Positions 1-8,485 of a stretch of DNA of 64,000 nucleotides are shown here, piece by piece (positions within the stretch are counted from its first letter, which is position 1; every line of letters begins with the position of its first letter). This stretch comes from Rhizobiaceae bacterium (GTDB lineage: Bacteria; Pseudomonadota; Alphaproteobacteria; Rhizobiales; Rhizobiaceae), in NCBI GenBank assembly GCA_019635775.1, contig JAHBYU010000006.1:124001-188000 (forward strand), written 5' to 3'. Position numbers and translations under genes: made by a program. The notes beneath the pieces were generated by a model. It made no database searches. It was given only the letters and a program-made list of their open reading frames with translations, and had not been told where the DNA came from.

Positions 1-1
1 C

Positions 2-751
2 GCCGGTGAAACCGTCTGCAGCGCATGGTCAGGCGTGCCGGACGCGCTGACGGTCGAGATCCTGGCCGCGCAGGGTTTCGATGCGGTCACATTGGATATG
101 CAGCATGGCGGACATAACGAGGACAGTGTCCTGCGTTCAGTCGTGCCCGTGATGCGGGCCGGAAAGCCATGTCTGGTCCGGATACCCGTCGGACGCTTTG
201 ACATGGCGAGCCGCGCGCTCGACTTTGGCGCCGAGGCGGTCATTGCGCCGATGGTCAATTCGATCGAGGACGCCTCCCGTTTTGCCGCGGCCATGAAGTA
301 TCCGCCGGTCGGCGAGCGTTCGTGGGGACCGACCTACGGCTTCCCGCGCTACGGAAAGGGCGACCATGCCCAGTGGCTGCGCGAGAGCAACAAGCGCACC
401 TTGTCGTTCGCGATGATCGAGACCCGCGCGGCGGTGGACATCCTGGACCGCATTCTCGATACCCCCGGTATCGATGCCATCTTTCTGGGCCCATCTGATT
501 TCTCGATCGCCTGGACGAATGGCGAAAGGGTCAATTCGACGCTGGAAGAGATGATGCCGGCTGTCGAGCAGGTTGCCCGACGCGCCCACAAGGCCGGGAA
601 GTATGCCGGGATCTACGTGCTCGACGCGTCAATCTCCGGCCGTTTCGTTTCGATGGGCTACCAGCTTCTGGCAATGGGTTCGGAAGCGACCGTTATGAAG
701 CTCGGCTCGGACACGCTGCTCAAGGCGGTCCACGCCTCGCTCAAGGGCTGA
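2..751 (+). CDS. HpcH/HpaI-family aldolase, 5' end cut by window edge
   Basis: Class II (metal-dependent) 2-oxo-acid aldolase of the HpcH/HpaI/CitE fold, cleaving 4-hydroxy-2-oxo acids to pyruvate and an aldehyde. Visible family motifs are LDMQHG near the N-terminus, APMVNSIEDA, the metal-ligand segment MIETRAAV and the LGPSDFS loop. The reading frame is open from base 2 with family-like sequence (ETVCSAWSG) before the GTG at 35, so the true start lies left of the window and only about 10-20 residues are missing. Its stop lies one base from that of the convergent oxidoreductase. Substrate cannot be told from sequence: HpaI-like 4-hydroxy-2-oxoheptanedioate or 2-keto-3-deoxy sugar-acid aldolase are both possible. 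Confidence 0.85.
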   Translation, partial: AGETVCSAWSGVPDALTVEILAAQGFDAVTLDMQHGGHNEDSVLRSVVPVMRAGKPCLVRIPVGRFDMASRALDFGAEAVIAPMVNSIEDASRFAAAMKYPPVGERSWGPTYGFPRYGKGDHAQWLRESNKRTLSFAMIETRAAVDILDRILDTPGIDAIFLGPSDFSIAWTNGERVNSTLEEMMPAVEQVARRAHKAGKYAGIYVLDASISGRFVSMGYQLLAMGSEATVMKLGSDTLLKAVHASLKG

Positions 752-752
752 C

Positions 753-1838
753 TCACGCCTGAGACAGTTCAGGTCGATTCGGATCGTAAGGCGCGAGGTC
801 AGGGTCTCTAACGCCTGTCGCCAGCTCCCGCGCGGCCAGTTCGCCGACGATAGGGGCAAGCGTGATGCCCGAGTGTAGCACGGCGACATAGATGCCATCG
901 GCGCCTTTCGGACGACCGATGGCCGGATATCCGTCGCGCGGGGTAGGGCGATAGCCGACGGTTATGACGTCGAGGTCGAGATCGTCCGAACCTCTGACCA
1001 TTGCCTTGACGCCGTCGAGCAGGGCTGTCGCCATCTCGCTGTCGCGTCCCTGCGGATCGCCGCCCGCGAAATCGGTGCCGATGATCAGCCTGCCTTCGTG
1101 GGTCTGCCTGACGTGAAAGTCCGGGGTCATGACCAGCCCGTTGAGCAGCTTTTTGTCCGATCGCGTAGAATGGGCAATCAGGCCCGGGGGCGCATCGAGC
1201 GCCATGGGCAGGCCGGCGATTTCAAGCAGGCGCGAAGTATCGACCCCTGCGCATACAACCGTCTCGTCCGCTTCCAGCCTTTCGCCTGTGGGTGTCTCGA
1301 TCCCGGTCACGCGTCCATTCGCCAAAGTCAGCAAGGTTGCTTCGGTATCGCCCAGGAGGCGCGCGCCGTTCGATATGGTGGCAGCCAGCAATGCCTGCGT
1401 GGTCGCCAAGGGTTCCAGCATTCCCTCTTCGGGGACATGGAGCGCCAGTTCCGGCGGCTCCTTCAAACCGGGCTCGATTGCCAAGGCTTCCTGTCGACCG
1501 ACCTCGCGAATTCCGTAGCCCCAGCGGGCGTGCTCTTGCGCGTAACTTGCCAGTTCAGCGGGCGGAAGGTCCCAGAGCAGCCCGCCACTCCAACTGACGT
1601 CAAGCTTCGGGATTGCATCCTGAAGGCGCCGCCAGCCAGCCATCGAGCGCCTGCGGAAATGGAAATACCACTCCGGATTACCCCAACTGGCATTGATCCA
1701 GGCGAAAGAGTGCCTTGTGGCAAGGCCGCCGCCCTGTCCGGAATCGACGATCGTGACCGCGCAGCCCGATCGGATGAGATGCCAGGCAACAGAAGCCCCG
1801 ATGATACCGCCGCCGACAACCAGAACCCTTTTGCTCAT
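753..1838 (-). CDS. FAD-dependent D-amino-acid-oxidase-like oxidoreductase
   Basis: Flavoprotein of the DAO family (glycine oxidase, DadA, sarcosine oxidase relatives), 361 residues. The N-terminus carries the Rossmann FAD motif VVGGGIIGASVAWHL, and the C-terminal half has the usual GYRPTPRDGYPAIG region that closes the FAD site. The start at 1838 is preferred over an upstream alternative because the FAD motif begins at residue 5 and a GGAGAA Shine-Dalgarno lies a few bases upstream. It ends next to the convergent aldolase. The substrate is probably a secondary or D-amino acid, but nothing in the sequence fixes it. Confidence 0.85.
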   Translation of the reverse strand: MSKRVLVVGGGIIGASVAWHLIRSGCAVTIVDSGQGGGLATRHSFAWINASWGNPEWYFHFRRRSMAGWRRLQDAIPKLDVSWSGGLLWDLPPAELASYAQEHARWGYGIREVGRQEALAIEPGLKEPPELALHVPEEGMLEPLATTQALLAATISNGARLLGDTEATLLTLANGRVTGIETPTGERLEADETVVCAGVDTSRLLEIAGLPMALDAPPGLIAHSTRSDKKLLNGLVMTPDFHVRQTHEGRLIIGTDFAGGDPQGRDSEMATALLDGVKAMVRGSDDLDLDVITVGYRPTPRDGYPAIGRPKGADGIYVAVLHSGITLAPIVGELAARELATGVRDPDLAPYDPNRPELSQA

Positions 1839-1866
1839 CGACGTTTCTCCGGCGCTGAGGCGCTGC

Positions 1867-2421
1867 CTAGCCTTTAAGCCCCGAGAGGAATTTTGCAAAT
1901 GTAAGTGAACCTTCGGGCCACGGTCCATGGCCCGAATCTGCATTGAGGTGACCGACTTCGCCGGCGTCGATGAAAAGCGAGCCCCATGCGCCTGCGATAT
2001 CCTCTGCCACCTCGAACGTGCTGTACGGGTCGTTGCGGCTCGCGATGACGACTGACGGAAAAGGCAGCGGATCGCGCGGGTAGGGGCCGAACGTCATCAG
2101 GTGTTTTGGCCTGATGGCGGGATTGGCGACATCAGGCGGCGCGACGAAGAAACCGCCCGCAACGCGGTTCCTGAATTGCGGAATGGCCTGGATGGCGGTT
2201 GCGACACCAAGCGAATGCGCAACCAGTACCACTGGCTTTTCTGCGGCGTTGACGGCCTCTGCAACACGCGCCGTCCAGCCTTCACGGACAGGTTTCGACC
2301 ATTCAGCCTGCTCGACACGACGCGCGGTGGAGAGTTTCGACTCCCAGCGTGACTGCCAATGATCCGGCCCGGAATTGGTGTAGCCCGGCACCATGAGAAT
2401 ATCTGCGTCTTTAACCTTCAT
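1867..2421 (-). CDS. RBBP9/YdeN-type serine hydrolase
   Basis: Small alpha/beta hydrolase (184 residues) of the RBBP9/YdeN family. It opens with MVPGYTNSGPDHWQSRWE, typical of the family, has the nucleophile elbow AHSLG (Ser) and ends with GHLNADSGHGPWPEG, which carries the catalytic His. Start at 2421 places the first beta strand directly at the N-terminus, as in homologues. It lies on the same strand just upstream of the FAD oxidoreductase, 28 bases from its start, so the two are probably co-transcribed. Cytoplasmic; natural substrate unknown. Confidence 0.8.
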   Translation of the reverse strand: MKVKDADILMVPGYTNSGPDHWQSRWESKLSTARRVEQAEWSKPVREGWTARVAEAVNAAEKPVVLVAHSLGVATAIQAIPQFRNRVAGGFFVAPPDVANPAIRPKHLMTFGPYPRDPLPFPSVVIASRNDPYSTFEVAEDIAGAWGSLFIDAGEVGHLNADSGHGPWPEGSLTFAKFLSGLKG

Positions 2422-2570
2422 GGCCCCGATGTAGCTACAGCGATCCGCCGACGCAACCACCCGTTGTCAATGAAAATTGAACGCGGTGTTCCAGACAAAG
2501 CATCTTGTGTGAACACTTGGAGTTGCGATCTATACAGCGGAAACAGCCGCTGCGAGAATGTTGCATGGAT

Positions 2571-3467
2571 ATGACCAGACGCACGCTGATTGGCGCGATG
2601 GGCACCGCAGCGGTGGCTACCAAGGCCATGGCTGCCAGGAAGGAGCAGGAAATGAGCGCTTTACCGTTTGCGGCCACAACGCCCGTCAGTGTTGCACGGG
2701 TGGGCCTGAAGGCCCGCAACGCTGAAGCGCTTGCGGACTATTACAGCGCAGTCGTCGGCCTTGAACGCCTTTCGGGCGACGGCGAGACGATCACGCTTGG
2801 GTCGAAAGACAGGCCGCTGCTCGTGATCGAAAGCGACAAGGCGGCGAAGCCGGACGATCCGCGCAGCGCGGGTCTTTTTCACACGGCTTTCCTGCTTCCA
2901 TCCCGGGCCGACCTCGGACGCTGGATAAACTTCGCCGCCGAACGCCAGATCCAGATTGATGGTGCCTCGGATCATATCGTCAGCGAAGCAGTCTACCTAA
3001 CCGACCCGGAGGGTAACGGCATCGAAATCTACGCCGACCGTCTCCCCAGCGAATGGCGTTGGGAAGGGGGGCAGGTAGAGGTAGCGACAAACCGGATGGA
3101 TATCGCAGGTGTTCGCGGCTCGGTGCCGGCGGGCGACGCTGGTTGGAAGGGCGCACCCGAAGGATCGATTGTCGGCCATGTCCATCTTAGGGTCGGCGAT
3201 CCGGTAGAGGCCGAGGCTTGGTGGAACAGCAAGCTCGGCTTTGACACGGTCGCGAAGTATGGCGCGCAGGCGGTGTTTCTCTCGACAGGTGGCTATCACC
3301 ACCACGTCGGCGCAAACGCCTGGCAGAGTGCCGGGGCGGGTGCGCGCGACAAGGGGCGTGCAGGCCTTTCGTGGGTTGAACTGCGTTCCTCGCTGACGTC
3401 AGACGCTGCGAGCTACGAAGACCCCTGGGGCACGTCGATCCGTATAGCACCGGATAAGCCGGCTTGA
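2571..3467 (+). CDS. Two-domain VOC (glyoxalase/extradiol dioxygenase-like) protein, possibly Tat-exported
   Basis: Tandem vicinal-oxygen-chelate protein resembling bacterial CatE-type catechol 2,3-dioxygenases. The first domain (VARVGLKARN to IEIYADR) contains the candidate ligands LFHTAF and GNGIEIYADR; the second begins at GHVHLRV. The frame starts with MTRRTLIGAMG followed by an Ala-rich hydrophobic stretch ending KAMAA, which looks like a twin-arginine signal. A second in-frame ATG at 2652, preceded by AGGAGCAGGA, has the better ribosome site and would give a 271-residue cytoplasmic protein of normal VOC length. Both starts are plausible; 2565 is a third. Substrate unknown. Confidence 0.75.
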   Translation: MTRRTLIGAMGTAAVATKAMAARKEQEMSALPFAATTPVSVARVGLKARNAEALADYYSAVVGLERLSGDGETITLGSKDRPLLVIESDKAAKPDDPRSAGLFHTAFLLPSRADLGRWINFAAERQIQIDGASDHIVSEAVYLTDPEGNGIEIYADRLPSEWRWEGGQVEVATNRMDIAGVRGSVPAGDAGWKGAPEGSIVGHVHLRVGDPVEAEAWWNSKLGFDTVAKYGAQAVFLSTGGYHHHVGANAWQSAGAGARDKGRAGLSWVELRSSLTSDAASYEDPWGTSIRIAPDKPA

Positions 3468-3503
3468 TCTTGCCGAGGACGTCTCAGGTGGGGCGTTGAC
3501 CCG

Positions 3504-4484
3504 CTAGGCGGTCCTCGGACGGCTCCGCCGCTTCCGGCCGGTAAGGCCCCAGCGCTTGTGAAACCACATCCACTGGCCGGGGTCTTCGCGAACCCAGTCC
3601 TCGACCACATCGTTCAGAAGCTGGGCCGACGCCGCTATGTCGATTTCGCCGTCTGCTCCGCGAGGCAGTTTCAGTTCCTCATGGATCTCCAGCCGATAGC
3701 GGTTGCCGGGTAGGCGGACGCAACGCGCCGGATGCAAGGGACAGTCGAAACGGCGCGCCAGCATCGGCACCACCGGATTCGTTTCGCAAGGCCGCCCGAA
3801 GAAGGTCGTGTGGATGCCGTTGCGGAACTTCTGGTCCACCAGCGCCCCGACATTGCCGCCCTTTTCGAGTATTCCGGCGAGCGCAAAAGCGGCACCCACC
3901 CGTGTTTCCAGCAGCTCTCCCATCGTCGAACGACGCGTCGATAGAATGTAGTCCGCGATATATGGGTTGTTCGGCGGGCGGAACAGCGCCGTCACCTTGA
4001 GGCCATGGACGGCAGCGGCAATCGGCAAAAGCTCGAAGTTGCCGAGATGCGCAGTGAAGAGGATATGGGGCTTGCTCTCGGCCGCGAGCCGCCTGAACAG
4101 ATCTTCGCCGACGATCTCGATCCGTCCGTCCTCACTAAGGTGGGCGTTTGAGTCGAAAAGCTGGTCGAGGAAGACGTATTCGGCCGCGAGACGGGCCATG
4201 TTGTCCCACATCTCAAGTGCGAGAGCCTCGATCTCGGCCTCGGACTTTTCCGGGAATGCCTGTCGCAGATTATCGACCGCGGTCCGGTGGCGACCGATCC
4301 ATGGACCAATCCTCCTTGCGGCACGCGCCGCAAAATCCAGCGCCTGGTCTGGCGGCAGCTTGCGCAGGAACCAGATGACGGACATGGCTGCGCGTGCGAG
4401 CAGCCAGTCACCCGCCTTGCCGCCCCAGATTACCAGCGGCCGCATGATCGTGTAGCGGAGACGGGAGAGGCGACTACGTGACAA
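3504..4484 (-). CDS. lpxXL: Very-long-chain lipid A acyltransferase LpxXL
   Basis: LpxL/HtrB-family acyltransferase (326 residues) that in rhizobia moves the 27-hydroxyoctacosanoyl chain from AcpXL to lipid A at the inner membrane. The catalytic HX4E motif is HLGNFE (His146, Glu151), followed by the substrate loop FRPPNNP. A hydrophobic N-terminal segment (about 25-42) anchors it. The frame begins with TTG at 4484 without a clear ribosome site; ATG at 4445 is an alternative. It is the last gene of the acpXL operon, 8 bases after adh2XL, which is the main reason for calling LpxXL rather than a C12/C14 enzyme. Confidence 0.85.
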   Translation of the reverse strand: MSRSRLSRLRYTIMRPLVIWGGKAGDWLLARAAMSVIWFLRKLPPDQALDFAARAARRIGPWIGRHRTAVDNLRQAFPEKSEAEIEALALEMWDNMARLAAEYVFLDQLFDSNAHLSEDGRIEIVGEDLFRRLAAESKPHILFTAHLGNFELLPIAAAVHGLKVTALFRPPNNPYIADYILSTRRSTMGELLETRVGAAFALAGILEKGGNVGALVDQKFRNGIHTTFFGRPCETNPVVPMLARRFDCPLHPARCVRLPGNRYRLEIHEELKLPRGADGEIDIAASAQLLNDVVEDWVREDPGQWMWFHKRWGLTGRKRRSRPRTA

Positions 4485-4492
4485 GGGGTTGC

Positions 4493-5521
4493 TCAGCCAA
4501 CCCGCAGAATGATCTTGCCGAAGACGTCACGGCCTTCCATGCGCCGCAGCGCATCGCCGATGCCGTCGAAATCGACTTCGGTGTCGACGACCGGCGACAC
4601 AAGCCCGGCTGCCATCTTCTGCATCGCGTTTGCCATGTTCTCCATACGGCAGCCAAACGACCCGAAGATCTTCAGTTGCTGCTGGAAGAGCTGCATCAGG
4701 TTCATGGTGGTGGAGACACCCGAAGTGGAACCGCATGTCACAAGACGTCCGCCGCGCTTTAGCGACAGCATCGAGCCGGCCCATGTGTCCGCGCCGACAT
4801 GCTCGAAGACCACGTCGACACCCTTCTTTTTCGTGATCTTGCGAACCGCACCCTCGAACCGGTCCTCGCGATAGTTGATGACGTGGTCGGCGCCGAGTGC
4901 GCTTGCCTTTTCCATCTTGTCGGCCGAGCCGACGGTGGTGATGACGGTGCAACCCATCTTCTTCGAGAGCTGGATAGCTGCAGTGCCGATCCCGGATCCG
5001 CCTGCATGGACGAGGATCGTCTCGCCCGGCTGGAGCTTGGCATTGTCGAACAGCATGTGCTCGACCGTGCCGAAAGTCACCGGGGCGACTGCGGCGCCAA
5101 TGGCGTCGACGCCGATAGGAGCGGGGACAAGTAACCTGGCTGGCAGGTTGATCTTCTCCTGCGCAAAGCCGTCGAGGTGGAAGCCGTGCACGCCGGAGAC
5201 ATGCTCGCAAAGATTGTCGCGACCCTCGCGGCACGGGCGGCACAAGCCGCAGGTCCGTGCGCCGTAGATGGATACAAGCTGGCCGGGCAGCAGCGACGAC
5301 ACGCCAGGGCCGACAGCCTCGACCAGGCCGGATGCCTCCGCGCCGATGGTGAGCGGCAGCTTGCGCTTGGCGAAAGCCATGCCGCGCCAGCCCCAAACGT
5401 CGATATGGTTCAAGGCCACGGCCTTGATGCCGACAGTGACTTCGCCAAGCCCGGGTGCGGGAGGCGGCGCGACATCGACGACCTCGAGCCGACGGTCTTC
5501 AACCAGTTGCAAAGCGCGCAT
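4493..5521 (-). CDS. adh2XL: Zinc-type alcohol dehydrogenase of the VLCFA cluster
   Basis: Medium-chain dehydrogenase/reductase, 342 residues. The structural zinc cluster is visible as CGLCRPCREGRDNLC, and the cofactor fold as HAGGSGIGTAAIQLSKKMG, indicating NAD(P) binding. In the Rhizobium acpXL cluster the equivalent gene (adh2XL) is proposed to act in making the hydroxylated C28 fatty acid of lipid A, though its exact reaction is not firmly settled. It sits between fabF1XL (37-base gap) and lpxXL (8-base gap), all on the minus strand and evidently one transcript. The symbol rests on synteny plus family membership. Confidence 0.8.
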   Translation of the reverse strand: MRALQLVEDRRLEVVDVAPPPAPGLGEVTVGIKAVALNHIDVWGWRGMAFAKRKLPLTIGAEASGLVEAVGPGVSSLLPGQLVSIYGARTCGLCRPCREGRDNLCEHVSGVHGFHLDGFAQEKINLPARLLVPAPIGVDAIGAAVAPVTFGTVEHMLFDNAKLQPGETILVHAGGSGIGTAAIQLSKKMGCTVITTVGSADKMEKASALGADHVINYREDRFEGAVRKITKKKGVDVVFEHVGADTWAGSMLSLKRGGRLVTCGSTSGVSTTMNLMQLFQQQLKIFGSFGCRMENMANAMQKMAAGLVSPVVDTEVDFDGIGDALRRMEGRDVFGKIILRVG

Positions 5522-5558
5522 GTGGCGGCGTGGTCCCCTTTAACGTCAGGGCCGTCGC

Positions 5559-6830
5559 TTAGACGGGTTCCCGCGTCAAGACAAGGCAGGCGTTCTGGCC
5601 ACCGAAGCCGAAAGAGTTGGAAAGTACCGAAGACACATCCGCCGAACGCTTCACATTCGGAACCACGTCGAGCTCGATCGCAGGATCGGGGTTGTCATAA
5701 TTGATGGTTGGCGGAATGATTCCCTCGCGCATGGTGAGCAGGGAGAATGCCGCTTCCACAGCGCCGGCAGCCGAAAGTGTGTGGCCGATCATCGACTTGT
5801 TGGAAGACACCGGAATATTGCGGATGTTTTCACCGAACACGGTCGAGAGCGACAGATGCTCCATCTTGTCGTTCTCGGGCGTCGACGTGCCGTGCGCGTT
5901 GACATACCCGATCTGGCTTTCCGAAAGGCCGGCGTCGGAAAGCGCGGCGCGAACCGCAGCGATTGCCGGCGAGCCATCCGGCTTGGAGCGCGTGCGGTGG
6001 AAGTCGTCCGCCCGCTCGCCACAACCGCGCAGGATGCCCAGAACGCGCGCCCCGCGCGCCAGAGCGCTTTCCAGAGATTCCAGAACCAGCGCGGCAGCGC
6101 CTTCCGCGATGACGAAGCCGTCGCGGTCTCGTGAGAACGGCTTGGACGCCTTCTCTGGAAAATCGTTCTGGGTGGACAGCGCAGAGAGCAGCGAGAAGCG
6201 GATCAGCGCCTCGGCTGTTACCGAACCATCGGCTCCGATGGAGATCGCGCGGTCGGCCTCGCCGCGCCGAATGGCCTCGACGCCCAACTGGATGGCGGTT
6301 GCTCCCGAGGCGCAGGCGGTAGACAGCGTTATCGGCATGCCCGTCGCGCCAAACTCGTCGGACAGCCGGTCGGCTATTGTCCCAAACTGGGTCGTCTCAA
6401 AGATATCTTCAGAATTCAGACCACGCGCCACTTCCAGCACGCGTGCCGTCACGGGTCCGTCATGGCCTGCCGTGTAGAGCTTGAAGCGGTCTGCCCAGTC
6501 CAGTTCCACTGGCGGAGCGGCCAGAAAAAGCGGACCGCCGAAATCGGTTGACGGGAGATTTGCCTCGCCGATCGCCTCGCGCGCGGCCGTCTCGGCCAAC
6601 TCATAGGTCAGGGCGGTCGCCCCCTTCGAACTGGAGTCGAGAAAATCGACAGTGCCGCTGATGCGCGTATTCAGGCAGTCCGTCGGGAAACGGGTGATGG
6701 GATGGATGCCTGATTTGCCGGAAGTCAGCGCATCCCAATTGTCTTTCTTGCCTACGCCTAGCGATGTCACGATGCCTATGCCGGTGACGGCCACGACGGG
6801 ACGTCCAAGGTGATCCGTGAATTTCGCCAT
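5559..6830 (-). CDS. fabF1XL: Beta-ketoacyl-ACP synthase FabF1XL (catalytically complete)
   Basis: KAS II-type condensing enzyme, 423 residues, for elongating AcpXL-bound acyl chains to C28. The full triad is present: Cys173 in STACASG, His313 in NAHGTSTPEND and His350 in KSMIGHTLSAAG. It follows fabF2XL by 18 bases on the minus strand. Because its neighbour FabF2XL lacks the active-site Cys, FabF1XL is likely the working half of a heterodimer, by analogy with the KS-alpha/KS-beta pairs of type II polyketide synthases; that pairing is inference. Confidence 0.9.
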   Translation of the reverse strand: MAKFTDHLGRPVVAVTGIGIVTSLGVGKKDNWDALTSGKSGIHPITRFPTDCLNTRISGTVDFLDSSSKGATALTYELAETAAREAIGEANLPSTDFGGPLFLAAPPVELDWADRFKLYTAGHDGPVTARVLEVARGLNSEDIFETTQFGTIADRLSDEFGATGMPITLSTACASGATAIQLGVEAIRRGEADRAISIGADGSVTAEALIRFSLLSALSTQNDFPEKASKPFSRDRDGFVIAEGAAALVLESLESALARGARVLGILRGCGERADDFHRTRSKPDGSPAIAAVRAALSDAGLSESQIGYVNAHGTSTPENDKMEHLSLSTVFGENIRNIPVSSNKSMIGHTLSAAGAVEAAFSLLTMREGIIPPTINYDNPDPAIELDVVPNVKRSADVSSVLSNSFGFGGQNACLVLTREPV

Positions 6831-6848
6831 TGCGTGGCCCCTGGTTGA

Positions 6849-8042
6849 TCAGTCGGCGGCGAGTATCCGCGCCATGCCTTCAAACTGGTGATAGCCGATC
6901 GTCGTTGCAAGAACGTCGGAAGTCTGGCCTTCGAACGGTTTCTCGTTCTGGCCGTCAAATGCCGGGTAGGGCTGGTCGTTGCGGACGGCAAGGGCAGCAA
7001 GCGCCACGGCGAATGGAAACTGAGCTTCCTTCAGATGGCCGGTCAGATTGCTGAAGCCCCTGAGGGCGACGTCGGGCATCGCATCGAAAGCCTTTTTCTC
7101 GGCCCGGGTTGCCGCGTGCGCACCGGACACTCCGGAAATGCCGAGCATAGGCTTTCCCTCAGGCACGCCTGTCTTGGCGGCAAGCGCCGAGATCGCAGCC
7201 GGGAGGTCTTCCTTTCCGCGCCGCGCACGGCCGGAATAGATGGCTCCGAGCTGGGCATAAGCCTTGCGCCCGCGCTTCTCGGCGTGCTCGCGCGATTCGA
7301 GAACGAGGAACGCCCCGCCAGACCCTGAAACCACGCCTCCGCCTTCGGAGCCTTCCCTCTGCCAGACGGACTTCCAGGGCGCCCGATGAAGGTAGCCGGC
7401 GAGTTCATAACCCAGCAGCATGTCGTAGTGTTCGGTCTGGAACGCCCCGCCAACCAGGACGTGCGACGCCTGGCCCGAACGGATGCGGGCTGCCGCCGTC
7501 TCGATTGCAGCGACGCCGGCGCCTTCCTCGCCCATGAAGGTGCGCGAGGAACCAGTCACCTTGTGCACGATGGAAATGTTGCCGGCGAGCAGGTTGGATA
7601 GCTGTGCCAGGAAAAGGGTAGGGCGCAGTTCGGTGGTCAGCTTCTCGTTGAGAAGGACCGCGCGGTCTTCCCGGGAAGCGGAAGCTTCCAGAATTGCCGC
7701 ATCCACGGCTTCGTCACGTTCGCCACCTCCGGCGGCAACGACCATGTCCATCGTGGAGCAGAGGGCTTCCTCTGTTTTCAGGCCCGCGTCGTCGAGCGCA
7801 AGGCCCGCGGCGTAAGTACCCAGCCGCTGCCAGGTTTCCATCTGGCGCTGATCGCCGCGCTTGGGGATCTGCAGGCCCCAGTCGATCGCCGGGAGCGGGT
7901 GGACGACATAGGGCTGAAAGCGTTCGGCATCGATGACCGGCTCGATTTTGTCGGCCGTCAGCTTTTGCCAATGCGCATCGATTCCCTCGCCGAGCGAGGA
8001 GACCAGTCCTATTCCAGTGATAAGAACGTCTGTGGAGCTCAT
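6849..8042 (-). CDS. fabF2XL: Ketosynthase-like FabF2XL lacking the catalytic cysteine
   Basis: Thiolase-fold beta-ketoacyl synthase homologue, 397 residues, second gene of the acpXL operon. Aligning the RIRSG and AGVAAI blocks with FabF1XL puts Glu173 (bases 7524-7526, in TFMGEEGAGVAAI) where FabF1XL has its nucleophile Cys173. A His is still present in SGAHAATRAEKKAF and another in SNLTGHLKEAQ, but the lysine before the second His is gone. This resembles chain-length factors, where Cys is replaced by Gln. I infer a non-condensing partner that sets chain length or primes by decarboxylation. Synteny supports the symbol. Confidence 0.82.
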   Translation of the reverse strand: MSSTDVLITGIGLVSSLGEGIDAHWQKLTADKIEPVIDAERFQPYVVHPLPAIDWGLQIPKRGDQRQMETWQRLGTYAAGLALDDAGLKTEEALCSTMDMVVAAGGGERDEAVDAAILEASASREDRAVLLNEKLTTELRPTLFLAQLSNLLAGNISIVHKVTGSSRTFMGEEGAGVAAIETAAARIRSGQASHVLVGGAFQTEHYDMLLGYELAGYLHRAPWKSVWQREGSEGGGVVSGSGGAFLVLESREHAEKRGRKAYAQLGAIYSGRARRGKEDLPAAISALAAKTGVPEGKPMLGISGVSGAHAATRAEKKAFDAMPDVALRGFSNLTGHLKEAQFPFAVALAALAVRNDQPYPAFDGQNEKPFEGQTSDVLATTIGYHQFEGMARILAAD

Positions 8043-8072
8043 GGCGCCGTTTCGCTCAAACGGCGGCCGTGA

Positions 8073-8354
8073 TCAAGCGGTCTTTGCTGCGACAAGCCCA
8101 TCGATCTTGGCGCAAAGGTTCTTCATCAGGAAGTATTCGTCGGTCGAAACCTTGCCGTCGTTGACTTCCTGCGTCCATTTTTCAAGGGGCACCTTGATGC
8201 CGAATTCCTTGTCGATGGCGAAGACGATGTCGAGAAAATCAAGGCTGTCGATGCCCAGATCGTCGATCGTGTGGCTTTCCGGCGTGATCGTGTTGATATC
8301 GATTTCGCTGGTGTCGGCGATGATCTTCGCGACTTTCTCGAAAGTTGTCGGCAC
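8073..8354 (-). CDS. acpXL: Acyl carrier protein AcpXL
   Basis: Specialised acyl carrier protein that carries the very-long-chain hydroxy fatty acid for lipid A. The phosphopantetheine site is [11 protein letters not shown] (Ser in DSL), and the C-terminal [13 protein letters not shown] segment is typical of AcpXL rather than of housekeeping AcpP. I place the start at the GTG at 8354 (93 residues, beginning [12 protein letters not shown]) because it matches the family length and has an AAGGAA ribosome site 7 bases upstream; an upstream ATG at 8384 would add ten unmatched residues. First gene of the operon; fabF2XL follows after 30 bases, with no room for fabZXL. Confidence 0.92.
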   Translation of the reverse strand: MPTTFEKVAKIIADTSEIDINTITPESHTIDDLGIDSLDFLDIVFAIDKEFGIKVPLEKWTQEVNDGKVSTDEYFLMKNLCAKIDGLVAAKTA

Positions 8355-8485
8355 GGTTTTTCCTTCAAAATCCCCGCAAGCCAAGGCAAATCAGCCGAGG
8401 CGAGGCTCGTTCAGCGGCTGTCTAATCGCTTTTTTCCGCCATGAAAAGGGCTACGGGACTTTCTGCCAGAGGCCGGAACTTGCGG

